From positions 132,160,621-132,224,620 of the forward strand of contig NC_133931.1 in NCBI RefSeq assembly GCF_031877795.1: a stretch of DNA of 64,000 bases, given 5' to 3'. Shown one piece after another: positions 47,355 to 62,700 of the stretch. Made by a program: the position numbers and the translations under genes. The notes beneath the pieces were generated by a model, which searched no databases, had not been told where the DNA came from, and saw nothing but the letters and a program-made list of their open reading frames with translations. The stretch is from Strix aluco. Its lineage: Eukaryota; Chordata; Aves; Strigiformes; Strigidae. Position 1 is the stretch's first letter. Every line of letters begins with the position of its first letter.

Positions 47355-50300
47355 TTTTCTTTACCGTGTCAGTCCAGTAAAATGTAACCCAGGGAGTCTA
47401 TATTTGAACTAAAGGTCATATGTTTTACAATCTTTTGAGCATGTTCAAGAAAAGGAAGTCCTATGAAATGCCTTTTTTGGGCATCAGTCTTGTTCTAAAC
47501 CTGTTAGTTTAATAGTAAGTTCACTTAAATCTCTTGTCAACTGGTATAATTTTCCCAGAAGTGATTATTTTCAGTCAAGCATTATAATTGAAATTAGGAG
47601 CTTTCCTTAAATCTTAGTATTTAACTCAAACAATTCTAACAGTTTTTTCATTCTTAAAGAGCATATGTTGTGATAAACTTTTTTCCTTCAGTTATGTGAT
47701 CATGTGAGTTATGGTGTTCAAAATACAAACTGATTGGGGATACCTAGGAATATTTAGCCATAAGTGATGTCATTTTCTTTAAAGATTTATTTTTAACATT
47801 TTTAACATTAAGACTACCATCATTTCCATTCTAGCTTGGTCTAAAAGTTTTTTGTATTAGCCTACAAAAAAAAAATTTCAAGTTGGAGGGAGGACAGTGG
47901 TTTTCCCCCAGTTGTATTTTGCGTAACACTGCAAAATGGTTGGCAGAGCTTGATGTAGAAGTCTTATGAGAAGTTTTCCATTAACTGGAAAGCCCTGTAG
48001 ATGTCAACTTTAAAGGTAAAATAGTTGAAGTTGTATACAATATGTCATAAATAGTTGTCAGGTATATTTACATTTGATTTTTGCCATAATATTTCTGGCC
48101 AGCTGCTGATTTTAGGAGAACCACTAAAATTGCACATGTGGAATATTTCGAAAGACTTTTTTGGCGTTGAATTTTTTTTTCTTCGTTTGCTCAGGAGATA
48201 TGTTCTTTGACAAATAGCACAAGTCTGTTCTAGTGAATGGTTGTACAGTTTAGCTGTAATAGTTCAATCTGTGTTTGCTAAAGATCTTGTCTGATTCTTT
48301 ACTGTTTGTTTGATATTAAGGACTGCCATTATCAATTTGGAAGGTATGGGGGAATCCAGGCTTTTACCACTAATTGTTTCCCTGTTAGACTTTTATCCTG
48401 ATCAGTGAGTTTTATGTTTGTTGGGGTTTTTTTAATTGTAAATTTTTATGGTAAACCACATTAGTTTTTCACTACATCCTGGAATAAGCATGTTTAACTA
48501 GCAAAGAACCTCATCCTTGATCTTTTCTTTCACTTTTGTGTTCAGCTGTTCCTGAATAACATACTAAAAATAAACTAACTTTACTGAGATCTCTTGTTGA
48601 CATTTGTGTTCAGTGAGTCATTGTAGTGTGTTGCTATATGATTAAGATCTGTTTTGGCTTTTAATCATACATCCATGTGGTGTACTCTTGAAAACAAGCA
48701 ATTCTGATTTCTGTCTTACCAATTTATTGAAGTCTAAATCTCTGTATAATATTAAGCTTCCTATCTGTCTGTTGTCTGAATATATCAGCTACGGTGCATT
48801 TTTTTTTTTTTTGCTGTAAAGGCTCAACACTTATATCAGCAATAACATGGATAGTGTCAGTGACCTAGTACAGACTGTGTAATAGATTAAACAGGAATTT
48901 TCATTGAACTGTACCAATTAAGGACACTTTTGGTGCTTTGTGAAAAGAGGACATCTAGAATCTAGACTTCAGCAAACAAGAGGGAGACCTGATAAGATCT
49001 GTGGGTTTTTTTAAAGTAAGATTTTTTGTACATGCAATGTTAAACTTTCTGTAAAAGGATCATAGGGCTGGTATAGAGCATGTATAAAGAAAATCAATAT
49101 ATCATTTGCCAAATAGCATATATGGCAATTTATATAAATTTATGTGTAGCATTTACTGTTATCCATGACATTTGCCGTCTTGCATGCTATTTTGGCATAA
49201 GCTGGCAGATAGTTTTTGTTAGTCCATGGTTGCTGTTTGCAAGCCTGTATATGCATCCCCTGAAAAGTGGCAGCGACATACATTCCATGTGCCAGCATTG
49301 CTGGTGTGGCTGCACACAAGTTGGATCAGAGAACTGATCAACTAACCAGGTACATGTTGAGAGTCTGGCCTGAGGGCGATGATGCAGTCTGGCTGGGATG
49401 GGGAAGCGGGTGGAGAGAGAGGGGGTGACAGCACAGCTGATTTCAGCTCCAGCTTGCACTTAATGTTGGTTAAATTGATTGTGAAACCAGCCCTCAAGGT
49501 AAACCTATAGAGTGTATGTGTGCTTACTAAGTTTTTGTAAATAAACATGCAATGAGGAAAACCTAGTGCTTCTTATAAAATGATTATTACAGTTCTCTGA
49601 ATTTTCATAGTAGATGTTGCTGTTTTTCACAAGCGTGAATCAGAAAATGTGTAGGCAATGCAAGGGAGACTTGTTTTCAAGAGTTGTCCTTTTCCTGAAA
49701 ACTGGTTGCATTCAAAACTCAACACAGAAAAAAGTAATCAGAAATATATCTTAGAATTAAGTGGACATTATAATTAACATAAATGAAAAATCAGTTTAAG
49801 TTAGTGTATCATGACTGTATTGATTCCACTAACATAGTTACTCAGTAGATAGCTCTCTTAATGGTCTGCCTTGCTGCTCTTACTGAATTTCCTTGTTTTT
49901 ATATTACTCGGATTATCCATGAGGTTAAATCAGTGAGGAGGAAAAGACCATATCTGCATGTACATCTCTGAGGGGTTTTTGAGTCCATCAGAGGCTTGCT
50001 CAGAATTTTCTTTAGGTGCAAAATTCTGACCTGGCACGGTTTAAGGCAAATATGAACATTGTTTTCTTAGTAAGGAATATATTTTAAGCAGCTGCAAGAT
50101 TCTTGGTATGAAACCAGAAATTTATCTTTCATAAAAAATCATACCAACTGAAAAGTCCTGAGTCTCATTAATTTATGGTTCACTTTGTCAACTTATGTAT
50201 GACTAAGAAATGGTGTTTTTCATGCAGTACGTGGGGTTTTTTTTTTCCTTCTTGTTTTATTGTTACTATAGAGTATCACCAAACTGGGTAAAGATTAATA

Positions 50301-53300
50301 CTTAATTCTTGACCTTCAGAAAACTTTTCCTAAGTTGGTTTACTGTAAAGATTTCAAGCAGTTACACTTCACAGTTTAAAACCAGGACATACTGGTTCAT
50401 AAAAAGTCTTGCAAAATTAGGGAGCTATATGTAGAAAAACCCTAGGAAAACTGACTGCTTCCTTACACCATGCGTCAGTGCTGTACAACATATTTCGAAG
50501 TAACCAAAGTTAGCGCAGATGTAAGATTTATGTATGTATGTGTGTGGGAGGGTCCTCCACATCTCAACTATAAAAGAGCTGCTGCAGTATTGTACTAGTG
50601 GAGTTATTTCATTACCATTTTAATTTTCTACTCATAAAGCTTACTGCAGGGAATCAGCTTTGCGCACGTTTCTTCAAAACAGTTTTCAATCATATATTTG
50701 TACTTTGCAGCTTTGCTTAAAATCACACAAATGGAGCAGATTCTTAAATGTCCATGCAGATGTATGTATTCATACGCTTTTCATACTCAGGGTATTGTAC
50801 CTCTCTTTACAGTGATAGTAGAGATGTTTTGAAGAATACAAAATCAATATTTGGGGAGTTTTTAAAAAGAAAAAGATTGACGGATTCTTCTGGTTAGTTG
50901 ATTGCAAATTCCTGTTAAATGACAGATTGTTTTAAAGTCTGTTTTTACCAAAAAGTTCTGTTAAACACTGAGCAAAAATAATTTATTCCTTAAAACTGAA
51001 AAAGCAGATTTTTTAAAAATATCTATTTGTCATATATAGAATGTACAGTTTTAATTGACCACTATAAAGTTTTGGGCTTCAATCTAGTAATATATATGAA
51101 ATTCCAGCATTCACAAAGCTCTGATTACAGAGCATGGGACTAGGTGCATGGCAGATAGAATTTCTCATCTGTTGTCGCTGCTTGCTAACCTAAAGAAACC
51201 ATGCAGATACTGACTTCATCATTTTAATCTTGACCAGACATGCTTTAAAAGACTATATTAGTTTGTCAAGAACTAAATCTCACTTTGAGAAATACATGTA
51301 CATTAAAAATCTGTAACCAGATCAACTTTTAAACAGTGTGCAAGTAGCAAATGAAGGAAACTACAGAATGGAAGAAAAATCACCTCCACTTTACTGTGTA
51401 AACAGTGTTCTCATAGAGCATTGCTCAAGTAATAAATCTTCATATTTACCAAACTTTCATGTAATAGAAATAGATGTCCAGCTGATAAGAGTTTGTTTTT
51501 TATAGCTTCATTTATGGCCCTATCACTATCCACCAAACTCGGAATGTAATAAATGACTCCCAGAAGTAGATCAACTAAATTATAGTTTAATGCAATAGTG
51601 CTGGGTATAGTGGAGGAGTGATTACACTGTGCCTGAACACTCCTGCTGGCTAGTCATTAGAGGAAGGGACATTGGATTATTTTCTGAGTATCTAGTTCTG
51701 AAGTCCTTGCTGAAGCAAAACACTTTATTTTTTTAGGGGGAAGGATTTTATTGTGTTAGTACAGGGACTATAGATTGAAAAGAAACAGTCCATTAGAGGG
51801 AAATACAAGGTAATAAACTGGCTTAATTTCTCCTCTGGACATGCATATGTTAAAGCCCAAATCAAGACATTTTTCACTTTAGGGATGGAATAAAAGAAGT
51901 TGTACATAGCTTTCAGAAAATTTCAGCTGCAGTTACTTATTCTCTTTTTCATCCCATGCCTTTAGTCTTTGTAATAAAAGCTATATTTCAGCTCTGATTT
52001 AAACAAAATTGTTGCAAAGTAGTAATTCCTGTTTGGTAATAACTTTGTTTTGTTTAGTAGCCAACTTCATGATGCAGTGTTATGGAAAGTGTCCCTGTCC
52101 CAAGAGTTTGTCATCTGAAAGATGGAAAAGAGTTGCACAAATCAAGAAAAATATGAAAGATTGTGGAGATTTTTTTCTTTTTTAAAACTGAAGTTAGGGT
52201 TGTGGTTGCTAAATGGCAACCTGGTGTACGTGTTCCAGGGAGCAGAATTTTGGGCATTGTCTTGAAAATTCTTATGAATTTTGTTTTGTAATTTTTCCCA
52301 CGCATGACTGTTGGCATCTGGGAGTTCATCAGAGAAACTAGCTGATGTTATCTTCATGGGTACATTGCAAAAGAAAAACACAGCAATACAAATGGTGGAG
52401 GTTTATTCAAAGTAAGGAGCTAACATGGAAAAGGGTGGCAGCAAGGCGTAGTCAGAAAAGGAGCGCAGAAGGATTTTGGCATCAGCAGTAATTTGGTATT
52501 TGAGTTATCTGGAGCAAACCTTCATGGTTGCAGCTAAAATGATGCCCACGCCATGCATAGGGACAACTTGTAGAGAATAGTGGTGACTACAGATTTTTGT
52601 GCATTACATAGAGACTTCTTAATTACAGAGTTACTCTATTAACTGATGAAGTGAGTTGCTGCTAGCCATTATGGATTTAAAACCAATTTTGTCAACCTGA
52701 TTGTCATCTCAGCAGAAGGTTCGAGACCTGTCCATTGCATGGGTTTTGGATTGTCATGCCCCAGACTAGCATATGCTTGAGTTTCAAATATTGGCTTTTT
52801 GGACTGAATTCTTACCTGTGAGGGTTTTATCTAACCAGGCATTAAATTAAGGCCATTACTACCTTTTAAAGTACAGGAGACTCAATTAATTATATTAATT
52901 GTTACTAATTTTTCTCCAAGTTATAGTCACAGTATTTTCTAGGGCAAATAGGCCTAACATTTTGCTTTGAAAAGAGATGAAGATCATCGGTATGGTCTCT
53001 TCTGCTGACTGTTCTGCAGGGTTGGTGACCAGCAGCTGTGGGGATGGGAACTGCTTGAGCTGCTCCAACTGGTGTCAGATATCCTTACTGCAATAACGTG
53101 CGAGACTGTATTTGAGGTTTTGGCCAGATGGTGTCGGTTATGGAACCGAGAACCGAACTCAGGAAATGCAGAAGTTAAGGCTTGATTACACTGTGTTAAC
53201 TGTTTATCCATACACATCATATTAACGTCTCTAATTAATGACAACAGGCTATTTTAAAATAGAAATGTTTAAGATATGACTGTACTTTGCTTTCTGTGCT

Positions 53301-56300
53301 TAAAAATTATCTTTGCCTTATGCTATGGATTCTTTAATGTCTTTGAACTTACAATTGCAGAAATTTAATTGAATTTGCCTCATGTTTCAAAAGCAGATTA
53401 GTCTTTGAATTTTTAGTTCAGATTTTCTCTCCCTAAACCACAGTATATGAGAACATACTTAAATGTTATATTGAAAGCTTCTGTATTTCTCCTCTGCTTC
53501 TCTTGTTGTAACTCTGAGGTAACCTGATCTCTCAGTAACTGGTATAGAGTTTGTCTTTCAGAATTATTTTTTGATTCATTTAGGTTTTATTTTACATACT
53601 TTGTATATTTGGTAAAATGCCTTTAGGTAAGACATCTTTTATAGACAGAGGTAATATCTCCTATTAACCTTGAGTATTGTTAGACAAACTAGACTAGCTT
53701 TTTGGAGATACCAGCTCTTCTTCAGGTGTGAAAATGAAAGCTGCTGCTCCTCAGCCAGATAGCATCTGAGGCAATTGCTCAAAATGGAGGTAATCTAAAC
53801 CATCCTGGGAAAAAAAGAGAGTTGATGCTTTTGAAAGGAGAGGAAGAGCTAGTGGGGTGGGAGGAAAGGTGATAGGCACCCAGATTTTCGTGGCAGAGAG
53901 AGGTTAGTAGTGGATGGGGATTGAGAATTGCTGTAAAACAAAGATCTTTCTTGAGGGCACAATTTTTAATGTCCATCAGAGAAAATAACAGATACTACTT
54001 ACAAACTATGTGCAAACCTGTCGTCAACTGCAGACAGTCATTTTGCACTCATATTCCATTGTCAAAACTTAATTGCTTCTGGTTTTAGGCTTAAAGGACT
54101 TGTGTGACCCAAAGCCCAATATTTCTGTCTACTCTAGTCGATCTAAGATATATTACCTTTGCTTACAGACTTTGTCCTTCCTGAGTTCTTAGACCTTTAC
54201 AACCACAACAAACGACTACTACAGTTATTTTTTAAAGTTGGTTGTTATTTTTCCATAGTCTGAGAGAGATTTATTTTATTCTGATAGTTGTCTGAGACCA
54301 TGTGTGGGAATATTAGGAGGTCGTTCTGGATATTTCCCCCTTCACTCTTTCTTGACCACCATTTTACATTTCACACAATCTACTATTTGTGTTCTCCAGC
54401 AGACTAAGCTTGTTTTTCAGTGAGATATGTAGACATGATTGTTATTATCCCACAGATATGTCCATTGTATTGTTACTGGGCCCATAGCAAAACATGCAGT
54501 TAAACTGGCAAGTTGAGCTTATTTAAAGTGCCAGCCCAATTTAACTTTTCTTGCATTCACATTAAATGCAATGCTTTTATTTGTGTGTTGTTTCCAAGCC
54601 AATTATTTGCATATGTTTAAAAAGCAATCAGATCTGGTCTGTTAGGTCAAGATAATATGAACATAAATGCACCTTCTTACAAATAAGCTGCCCTAAAATA
54701 TAAAGTAGAAAAACAAATGTAGTGTGAAATGCTATGTAAAGCTCAGGCATGGCATAATTAGCAAAGGACAGTAGAAATGCTGTTTGTTAGGACTTGAATA
54801 GTAACAGTCAATTAATTTCTCACAACGGGAAACAGCAAAACATTTAACAAAGAAACATCATCTGTCTCTACAGCATAAAGACTACACACAGAACCACAAA
54901 ACCGAGACAATCATAAGTCATGAATTAAAAAAACAGAAGGGACTGACTTCATACTTCTTTGCAAAGAAATCTGTCTCTACATTTTAATAATTGATAGATT
55001 TAAATTTTTTTAATAGTATATAAATGATGCTATTTTTTATAAAACAAGCACGTACACAAAGCACAGCTAGGTATGTATGTTGTGGTAAATAATATGTACA
55101 ATGAAACTGTAGGCTTGATAACCTAAGCATAGCCATCGTTATTCAAACTAACTGTAAAAAAACCCTCAGATTATCAGTTCAAAGTTAAGCTAGTAAGGAT
55201 ATGATTAATGTTTCTTCCCTTCCTTTTCCTCAGTACCAGAATAATGGAAATGATCTAAGTTGGATAAACAGAGAGGCAAAGAAAAAGCAGTTATAAACAA
55301 ATCAAGAGCTTGAGTTCTTGTAATGAAGTCAAATCCTATGATAAAACGTTTTAACACTTTCTACTTAAGTACCTTGAATTGCCCCCAGAGAGCTTCGGTG
55401 ACCATGTAAACTCACTAGGCTTCAATTTAGGTACCTTCATTGAATTCCTTATTGTATCATGTGGATATCTGCAACAAGCTTATTTTCAGTATATAGACAG
55501 TAGAATCATTCTCCTTCTGTAGTAGGCTTGATCTTGCATCACTAAAGTTAAGTACTTTTCATAGGACCAGGATCAAACCCCATGAGAGGATACAAGGATA
55601 TTTTAAGGGTAACATAATTAAGGGAAGAAATAACATTATCTTGAAGTGTTCTGTTATCTGGAATTTCTGGTTTACTTCTCAGTAGCTTTTCCAAACATCA
55701 CATGTCAGGGCTGTTGGGAAAGGTACAACTTTCCATTTAGTTCTCCAGAGCCTGTGGGGATCTGCTTAGCAATTTTTTGAATTGGTTTATTTTGAGAAAG
55801 GCTGATGCCAAATAGGTATTCAGTAGATTTTTAATAGCTGTGCTAAGTTTGCTAGTGATACCATGGGTTTTGATGGTGCTGCTTTTTACTCTTGTTTACC
55901 TAATATTTTGAAAGTCCTGTTACAAAGCACATGCAACTTTGTATCTCTCCTCTGGTTATTTGGAAAAAACCCCCCAAATCCTTCCCTCTTCTCTTTCCCC
56001 ACCCAACCAAAAAAAAAAAAAAAAGAAAATATTTGGCCTCATTTAAAATAGAGAGATGAAGGCTAATGTAAATCAATTCCAGAAACAGTGGATAAGGAGG
56101 GAACAAGGAGAGGGGGGAGAAGAACTTGACTCTACATAGCCTCTTTTACCCACAGAGGAATGTTGCCAACAGGAATCTGGACTTGCTGGAAATTAAGTAA
56201 AGTGATCTTTCTCAGAGCACAAAAAAAGTAAAATATGTCTGAGTTGCTGTTTTTTAAAAAAATATCTGTTTCTGGGCCAGTGCAGCAACACAGTATTCGT

Positions 56301-59156
56301 TAGTCACTGCCGTTAGTCACGGCAATCTACCAACAGTCATACACAGAGTGTAATATGCTTGATCTAGTGGTGCTGCAGTCAGATATGCACATACAAACAT
56401 TGTCCAACAGTTAATGTTTAACTTTACTGGGTTGCCTTTGGTCTGCATGTTTACAGCTCTTTTTTTTCTTCTGCAATGTTTTAAGACATTTGTCCACTGT
56501 AGAAGTACTTTAAGTGTAATACTGGGGAGCAGTGGCAACATCTTGGAAATTGTGAATGCCCCAAAACACTTGGTAATAAGCGGTTGATAATGTACTGATA
56601 TCCTGATGAATTAGGGAGTCAAATGCAAATGAAATTTAGGATATGCACAATGTGACATTTTGTACTAAATCCCAGGCTGCAATTTAAAAATGTAATTTGG
56701 ATTCTATTGAACATGCATAAAGTGGTTTTTTTTTTTTAATTCTCCTACTTCATTTTCAGCAAAGCTCTAATAGTGTTTTTTTTTTTTCTCTGTGGGGATA
56801 CTACTCCACCCTTGCAACTTTAAAATGCCAGCAGCTTCTGCTACAAAGAATTTTAAAGAAACATTCTACTTAGTGATAATTTCAAAGCGAGAGGCAGAAT
56901 TTGGAAACAACTCTTCATATATGTCCCTGGAGATACCCATCACAAATATTTAATATAAAATGGCTGACTTCCAGTGCCAAAGACATGGTGCTTTTTGATT
57001 GGTATATTTGCATATTAAAACTTTGGGCAATAAACAGTGTTGCATTATGTGTGATAAGTGATGAAATTTTAGAGCTCAGTGAATTGCTGATTTTTAGTTT
57101 ATCTGCAATAAATGTCTGTCAGTGTTCACACACACCCCCCTTTCTGAGGCACAGCCTAGTACTAGCTTCAAGTGCCATTCTTATAACATCCTTCTGTTTA
57201 AAAAAGGAGAGATAATTTATGAATAATGGAGAATAATCTCATGGGGCTTTGCCCAAGAGGCTTCCACTTAAGGTGCAGATAGGACTGATGAGTTCATTTA
57301 ACAGATCACTGTCACTGAAAGGGGCTGGCTGCTTCTCCCCTGCACCTGAGTCAGTCTAGCCATTTGTCTGATTTCTTGGTGTTTTGATTCATTTCACTAA
57401 GCTGGTGAAAAACAAGTCACCCCCCCACACACACACACATGCTTTGGCGTTTCCTGCCTGCTTAATAAACTGAACTGCCTCTCTGAAGTGTCAGATGAAC
57501 AGCAGAGACAGTTTGAAGGACCAGCTCCCTTTGTAAGGTTTTACCTTGGTTTAGGCTGTCTTAAAACTACAGGCTAAGAACGACTGCATGGTACATAATT
57601 TATAAGAAACAGAATCATGTTACTTCAGGTAAATACTCTGTAAAATCAGCTTGAGAGGTCATGTGTTTTGAGTTGCAGTAAAAATGCAAAGACATTCTGC
57701 TGCTGTTGAACAAATATTTGAGCAAAGATGGAAAGTAGCAACAAGAGCATAGAAAGGAAGTGGCATAACTGGGAGATAAAAATCCATAGAAAAGCTTAAT
57801 TAAGAGCAAAAGAAGACAGAAGGTATTGAACGAATGGGTGGCTTTTTTGTTCTACTAACAATAGCCCTCAAAGACAAATATTGCCATCAAGAAAAGGTGA
57901 TTTAAGCTGTGTCTGGTAGTCCAAAGGAACATGGTCTTCCCAAATGTTGATTCCTGTTTGTCTTAGCTTTTACCTGGGCTCAATATCATACATTTTTCTG
58001 CTGTACCATAATACATAAATATTTTTTTTTTTAATTTAGCTTTTTCAAATCCAGTAACTTCATATTTGCATTGCTTCATTAGACTGAAGAGGCTTAAAAC
58101 ATAAATTGATCACTGAACAAATGTTTTAAATGGGAGCTTGCAGGCAGTACTTTGCTGATTCTGTGTACTAGTTACTTCACTTCTTGAATCTCTAAAATGT
58201 GTGTGTGGTAAAATCAGCACTTGCCAGTTCTCTGAAATGCTGCAAATTTAGTGAGAAGTATGAATAAAAGTGTGCAGAAGCCACTTGGCCACCAGTCTAA
58301 TGCTGGAGAAAGGAGGTCACTGTGCAAGCTGGGTGATGAGTGTATTTGTGAAATTTGAAAGTGGAAACCTGTCCAGGATGGTGACTCACATAACATAGAC
58401 CAAAGTCTTCACACACAAGCTGTATTACAAAGGCACCATGCTTTTGTTTTCCTCTACTGCCCTATGTCAGTGAGTTCAGCCTCTCAGTCTTCTCTTCCAG
58501 CTCTTTAGCTTGTCACTTGCAGTGCCTATTTCTAGACTTACCTTTTCAGAACAAACTTGTGTCAGTAAATGCTGTGTGGAAAAAAAAAAAAACAACTCTA
58601 TCATCACCTTACCATTATCAATAAAAAATGGTCTATAAAATGCATCTTGACTTTCTACACACACATTGCTCTGAGTTGCTTCCCCGTGTCCTGAATGTTG
58701 CGATCCCTGGTAGGAGATATTAATAAGGGAAGGAAAGGATAAACATTATGCAATATGGAAAATGTTCCATTGCAATAAGAAGAAACTGGTGTTGCTTTGC
58801 CATATATATCCATTTATTGATAATATTAGTGTGGTAGTACTGAAGCTAATCTATTGCCTCTTGAAATTCTTTCTTTCTGTCAGTTGTCCACACTGAAAAG
58901 GACTTTTATAAGGGTTTTCTGTAATGGAAAACATGTTGTAGCTTTTGAATCAGGTGGTATTATGCTCTTTCAGATACCAGTATCAGCACTGCCACTTTCA
59001 AGTTAATTGAAGTGCAGATGATTGAGAACAAAGGGTTCATGTGATTTAAATGGTTTTAATCCTGGATTATTTCATTCAGAACTCAACCTTAAAATATAGT
59101 AATACTAAGTGGGAGGGACAAGCTTGGGATTTTACTGCTTTTCATAGTAAATGATG
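47355..59156 (+). other. UMAD1: UMAD1 intron 2, third part
   Basis: AT-rich intron without a recognisable exon, RNA gene or transposon. It contains a run of 14 T at 48799-48812 and a small GC-richer patch near 49340-49460. Open frames (for example 56901-57215) look accidental. Confidence 0.65.
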
Positions 59157-59757
59157 GTATCCTGGCTTGCATCAGAAATAGCGTGGCCAGCAGGGACAGG
59201 GAAGTGATCTTACCCCTGTACTCAGCACTGGTGAGGCCGCACCTCAATTCCTGTGTTCAGTTTTGGGCCCCTCACTACAAAAAGGACATTGAATTACTCG
59301 AGCGTGTCCAAAGGAGGGCAACGAAGCTGGTGAAGGGTCTGGAGCACATGTCGTACGAGGAGCGGCTGAGGGAACTGGGGTTGTTTAGTCTGGAGGAGGC
59401 TGAGGGGAGACCTCATCGCCCTCTACAACTACCTGAAAGGAGGTTGCAGAGAGCTGGGGATGAGTCTCTTTAACCAAGTAGCAAGTGATAGGACAAGAGG
59501 GAATGGCCTCAAGTTGTGCCAGGGAAGGTTTAGACTGGATATTAGGAAGTATTTCTTTCCAGAATGGGTTGTTAGGCATTGGAATGGGCTGCCCAGGGAG
59601 GTGGTGGAGTCCCCATCCATGGAGGTGTTTAAGAGGTGGGTCGACATAGCGCTTAGGGAGGGATATGGTGTAGTTGGGAACTGTTAATGTTGGGTTGTTT
59701 GTTGGACTGGATGATCTTCCAGGTCTTTTCCAACCTAGACAATTCTGTGATTCTGTA
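59157..59757 (+). mobile_element. CR1 LINE, 3' fragment, sense to UMAD1
   Basis: Well preserved CR1 3' region: TATCCTGGCTTGCATCAGAA, CTGTACTCAGCACTGGTGAG, a frame reading [20 protein letters not shown], then a frameshift near 59395, then [20 protein letters not shown], and the tail TGGATGATCTTCCAGG ... attctgtgattctgt. It appears the least decayed CR1 copy here and so perhaps the youngest. The frameshift and 5' truncation make it inactive. Confidence 0.93.
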
Positions 59758-62700
59758 TCTAGCCTGTTTAAAACATTTATCAAGATTTACTTCCTGTCAA
59801 AGGTTATGATAGTATCCAGTTGATTCCATTATTGCCATGATATTTTATCAAAGTAGGTATTGAATCCAAACACAGCTTCTCACCCCTTGAAATACTGTTA
59901 GGTCTGCTTATTTCTGATTCTGATCTTATTTTTGATCTACACTTTGCAGGTTGTGCCTTGTACTTTGTCACAAAATCCCTGTCAATCTTAAATATTTGGG
60001 ATTTCAGAAAAGGTACTTTATAGCCTTGTGATACCCAGTATAAACTTTCAGACCTGCTAAATGACTAACACAATGACTGCTGTATATGCATAGTGCATTT
60101 TGGTGTTCATCAAAGTGTATTGATTGTGGTTAGTTTTTATTTTACATATCTAAATGACTACGTTTAGCTTCCTTTTGAAGCAGCTGTGTATGAAGAATAT
60201 ATATTTGAAAATGTGGTTTCAAAAATGTTTTCAGGTCTTATGTAGATTTTTGATCTTAGTTTACATGCTCCTTACTAGCTTTCTTCTGAGCCCTTAAGGA
60301 ATGTCACCTGATTTATCTTACTGACATTGCTGTAGTAGGAGGTCTTCCGTCTGAGTGAATTGGAAAGTGTTATCAAAAGTAAAAACTACAAAAGGAGTTT
60401 CATAACAATCTGTTATGGTTAAAACAGTTTTCTTTAATTTGCATCCTAAAGCTGATTCTGCATTTCTTTTAATTCAAAACCTCCAGATTAGATAATGTTC
60501 TTGATGACACATTTATTAGATAATTAAAGATTAGACTTTCTTTTAAGCTTCTCATTCTCCCCATCTAGAAATACTCAGTTGTTGTAAGAAAATGTGATGT
60601 GATATATACATCATAACAGATACCAAGTGGGTTTTTCATTAAAAACTTGTAATGGTTTTTTACCCTGCACCCTCTCCCCTGATGAATTCAAGTGAGACAT
60701 TTTTCTGCTGATAAAAGGCCTAGGCCCATCTGTGATTGAAAATAAGGATTCAAAATGGGAGAGCAGCCAGCAAGTAACTAACTTTGCCTCTTTATAAAAA
60801 CACTAGAGGACTTGGAGGAGACAAGGATCCTAGAACTTTTTCAAGTAGGCATTATTAGGAGATCTAGTACAATGAGAAATGACTTTCTGAAGAGGCTAAA
60901 AAAAAGTTAATATAGGCTCAATACGTAGGTACACTCATGTCCTTCTCCCCCCCTGCCCCCGCCCCGCTCTTTGTATGTCAGTTATGCTGAAAACACACCA
61001 AAAAAAAAGTTATAGAGACTGAGAATTACATTGCTGCTTCTGGGAGGGCTGGAATTATTGTAGTCCTGACTCCTAGGGATTTTTCTCATTATTTATTGCA
61101 AAATCTGGCTGAAGGTTTTTCTACAGTTGGAAGCTTAGTTTCTCTCTGCACAGCTGCCTTGTCCATGAAATCTGTGAAGATGTAATAATTTTTGAGACTT
61201 ATAGCCTTGTGTTGTTTGGTTGAAATGAGTTGCTTGTTCCTCTTAGAAGACCAGACTGAAAGAGGGACTGTTGCCTGCGTTGTGTTGAACAAGGTTCTGT
61301 TTGTTTTTCTCATTCTTAATATGGCCTGAAAATAGCTGGAAACTACTTTGGGGAAAATTTTAAACACTATCTCTTGACTGGGTTACAATGTTTAGAGAAC
61401 TGCATATAATTCTCCAAATACCTAAATTTCAGAGACATTTTCATATTAGAGGAAGGACTGGAGAACACCAGCGCATCGGGTCCATTGACCTGGATTCGGC
61501 GAGTGCCGTAAGAAATTGAAGTCTTTTTCTTGCCACTTTGAATGGCCTCCAGACAGTCTGTGTCTTCCCTGTCTTCTTAAGTTAGAGGATTGAAAATCGA
61601 AAGTAGGGCAGGATTCTTCCTTTGGATACATGTGTATACTAGACTAAAAATTTTGTTAACTTTTGCTCCTAGAAGTATGAATTTTCAATACTTACACTAT
61701 TTTATATGCAATCTTACCAAAACGAACATACAGTTTGACAATTACCTAGAAGTAATTTCTAAAATGAGACTAGTAGTTTTACATCAAGAAGTTCAAAAGT
61801 TGTGCTGAATTTAACTGCCTCAAAGACTTTAAAAAAACAAAACAAAACAGCCTGGAAGTGGCACAATAACTTTGTGACAGGAGCTGTGGGAAGACCATTA
61901 TAAATCCTTATTTTTCTTAAGGTCAGAACTTGTCTATAGAAAAACCGAAAAACACACCAAAGCCCCAAACAAATCAGTTCTGTACTATGAATACAAACTG
62001 AAAGTAGTGTTTCCATTGAAATTGGAAATTATGATTTGCAGATAAACATTTGCTTTCTCTTCATTTTTCACAGTCTTTTTTTGTTTACAGAACAGACTAA
62101 AAAAACCCTTTAAAAACAATTTACAAATCTGTTGACCTTTTCATATGGAGTGTGTTGACTTGTGAAGCCATATCCACCAACTAGTTGTTAAAATCACGAG
62201 ATATTTTTAAAGGAAATACTCAAAAGATATTCAGCGTTGTTAGACTGCTATCCTGAGTTATCACTTTCAGACTACATTAAAAAAGCAAGAAATATGTAAA
62301 ATTTGCTTGTAATCATTTGAAAATGCTGCAGTGATACATGTAGCCTAAAACTAGTCCTCGTTAATTTGCAACAAAGGTTTGATTTTTCAAACCTTTTCCA
62401 ACTCCTAAAGGTAGAATGAAAAGTAAGGTAGACTAAATATTTGGGTTTTTCTCTTTTTATATGCTAAAAATTGTAATATTCTGAAATCTTCTGCAATGTC
62501 TAGTCTATACACTTAACCTGGTGTTTCTGATCTAGCTCCAGTACAATAGGGATAAAGGCAAAATAAATGAAATGGTGACAGGGAAGCTACAGACAGTATT
62601 TTAAAGAAAAGTCCTTAATGCAGCTCAACTTTTTTTTGTTACTGGAAAAGGAGTGAATTTAAACACCTTGAAGGAGTTGGTTCTCATTTTTGCAACATTA

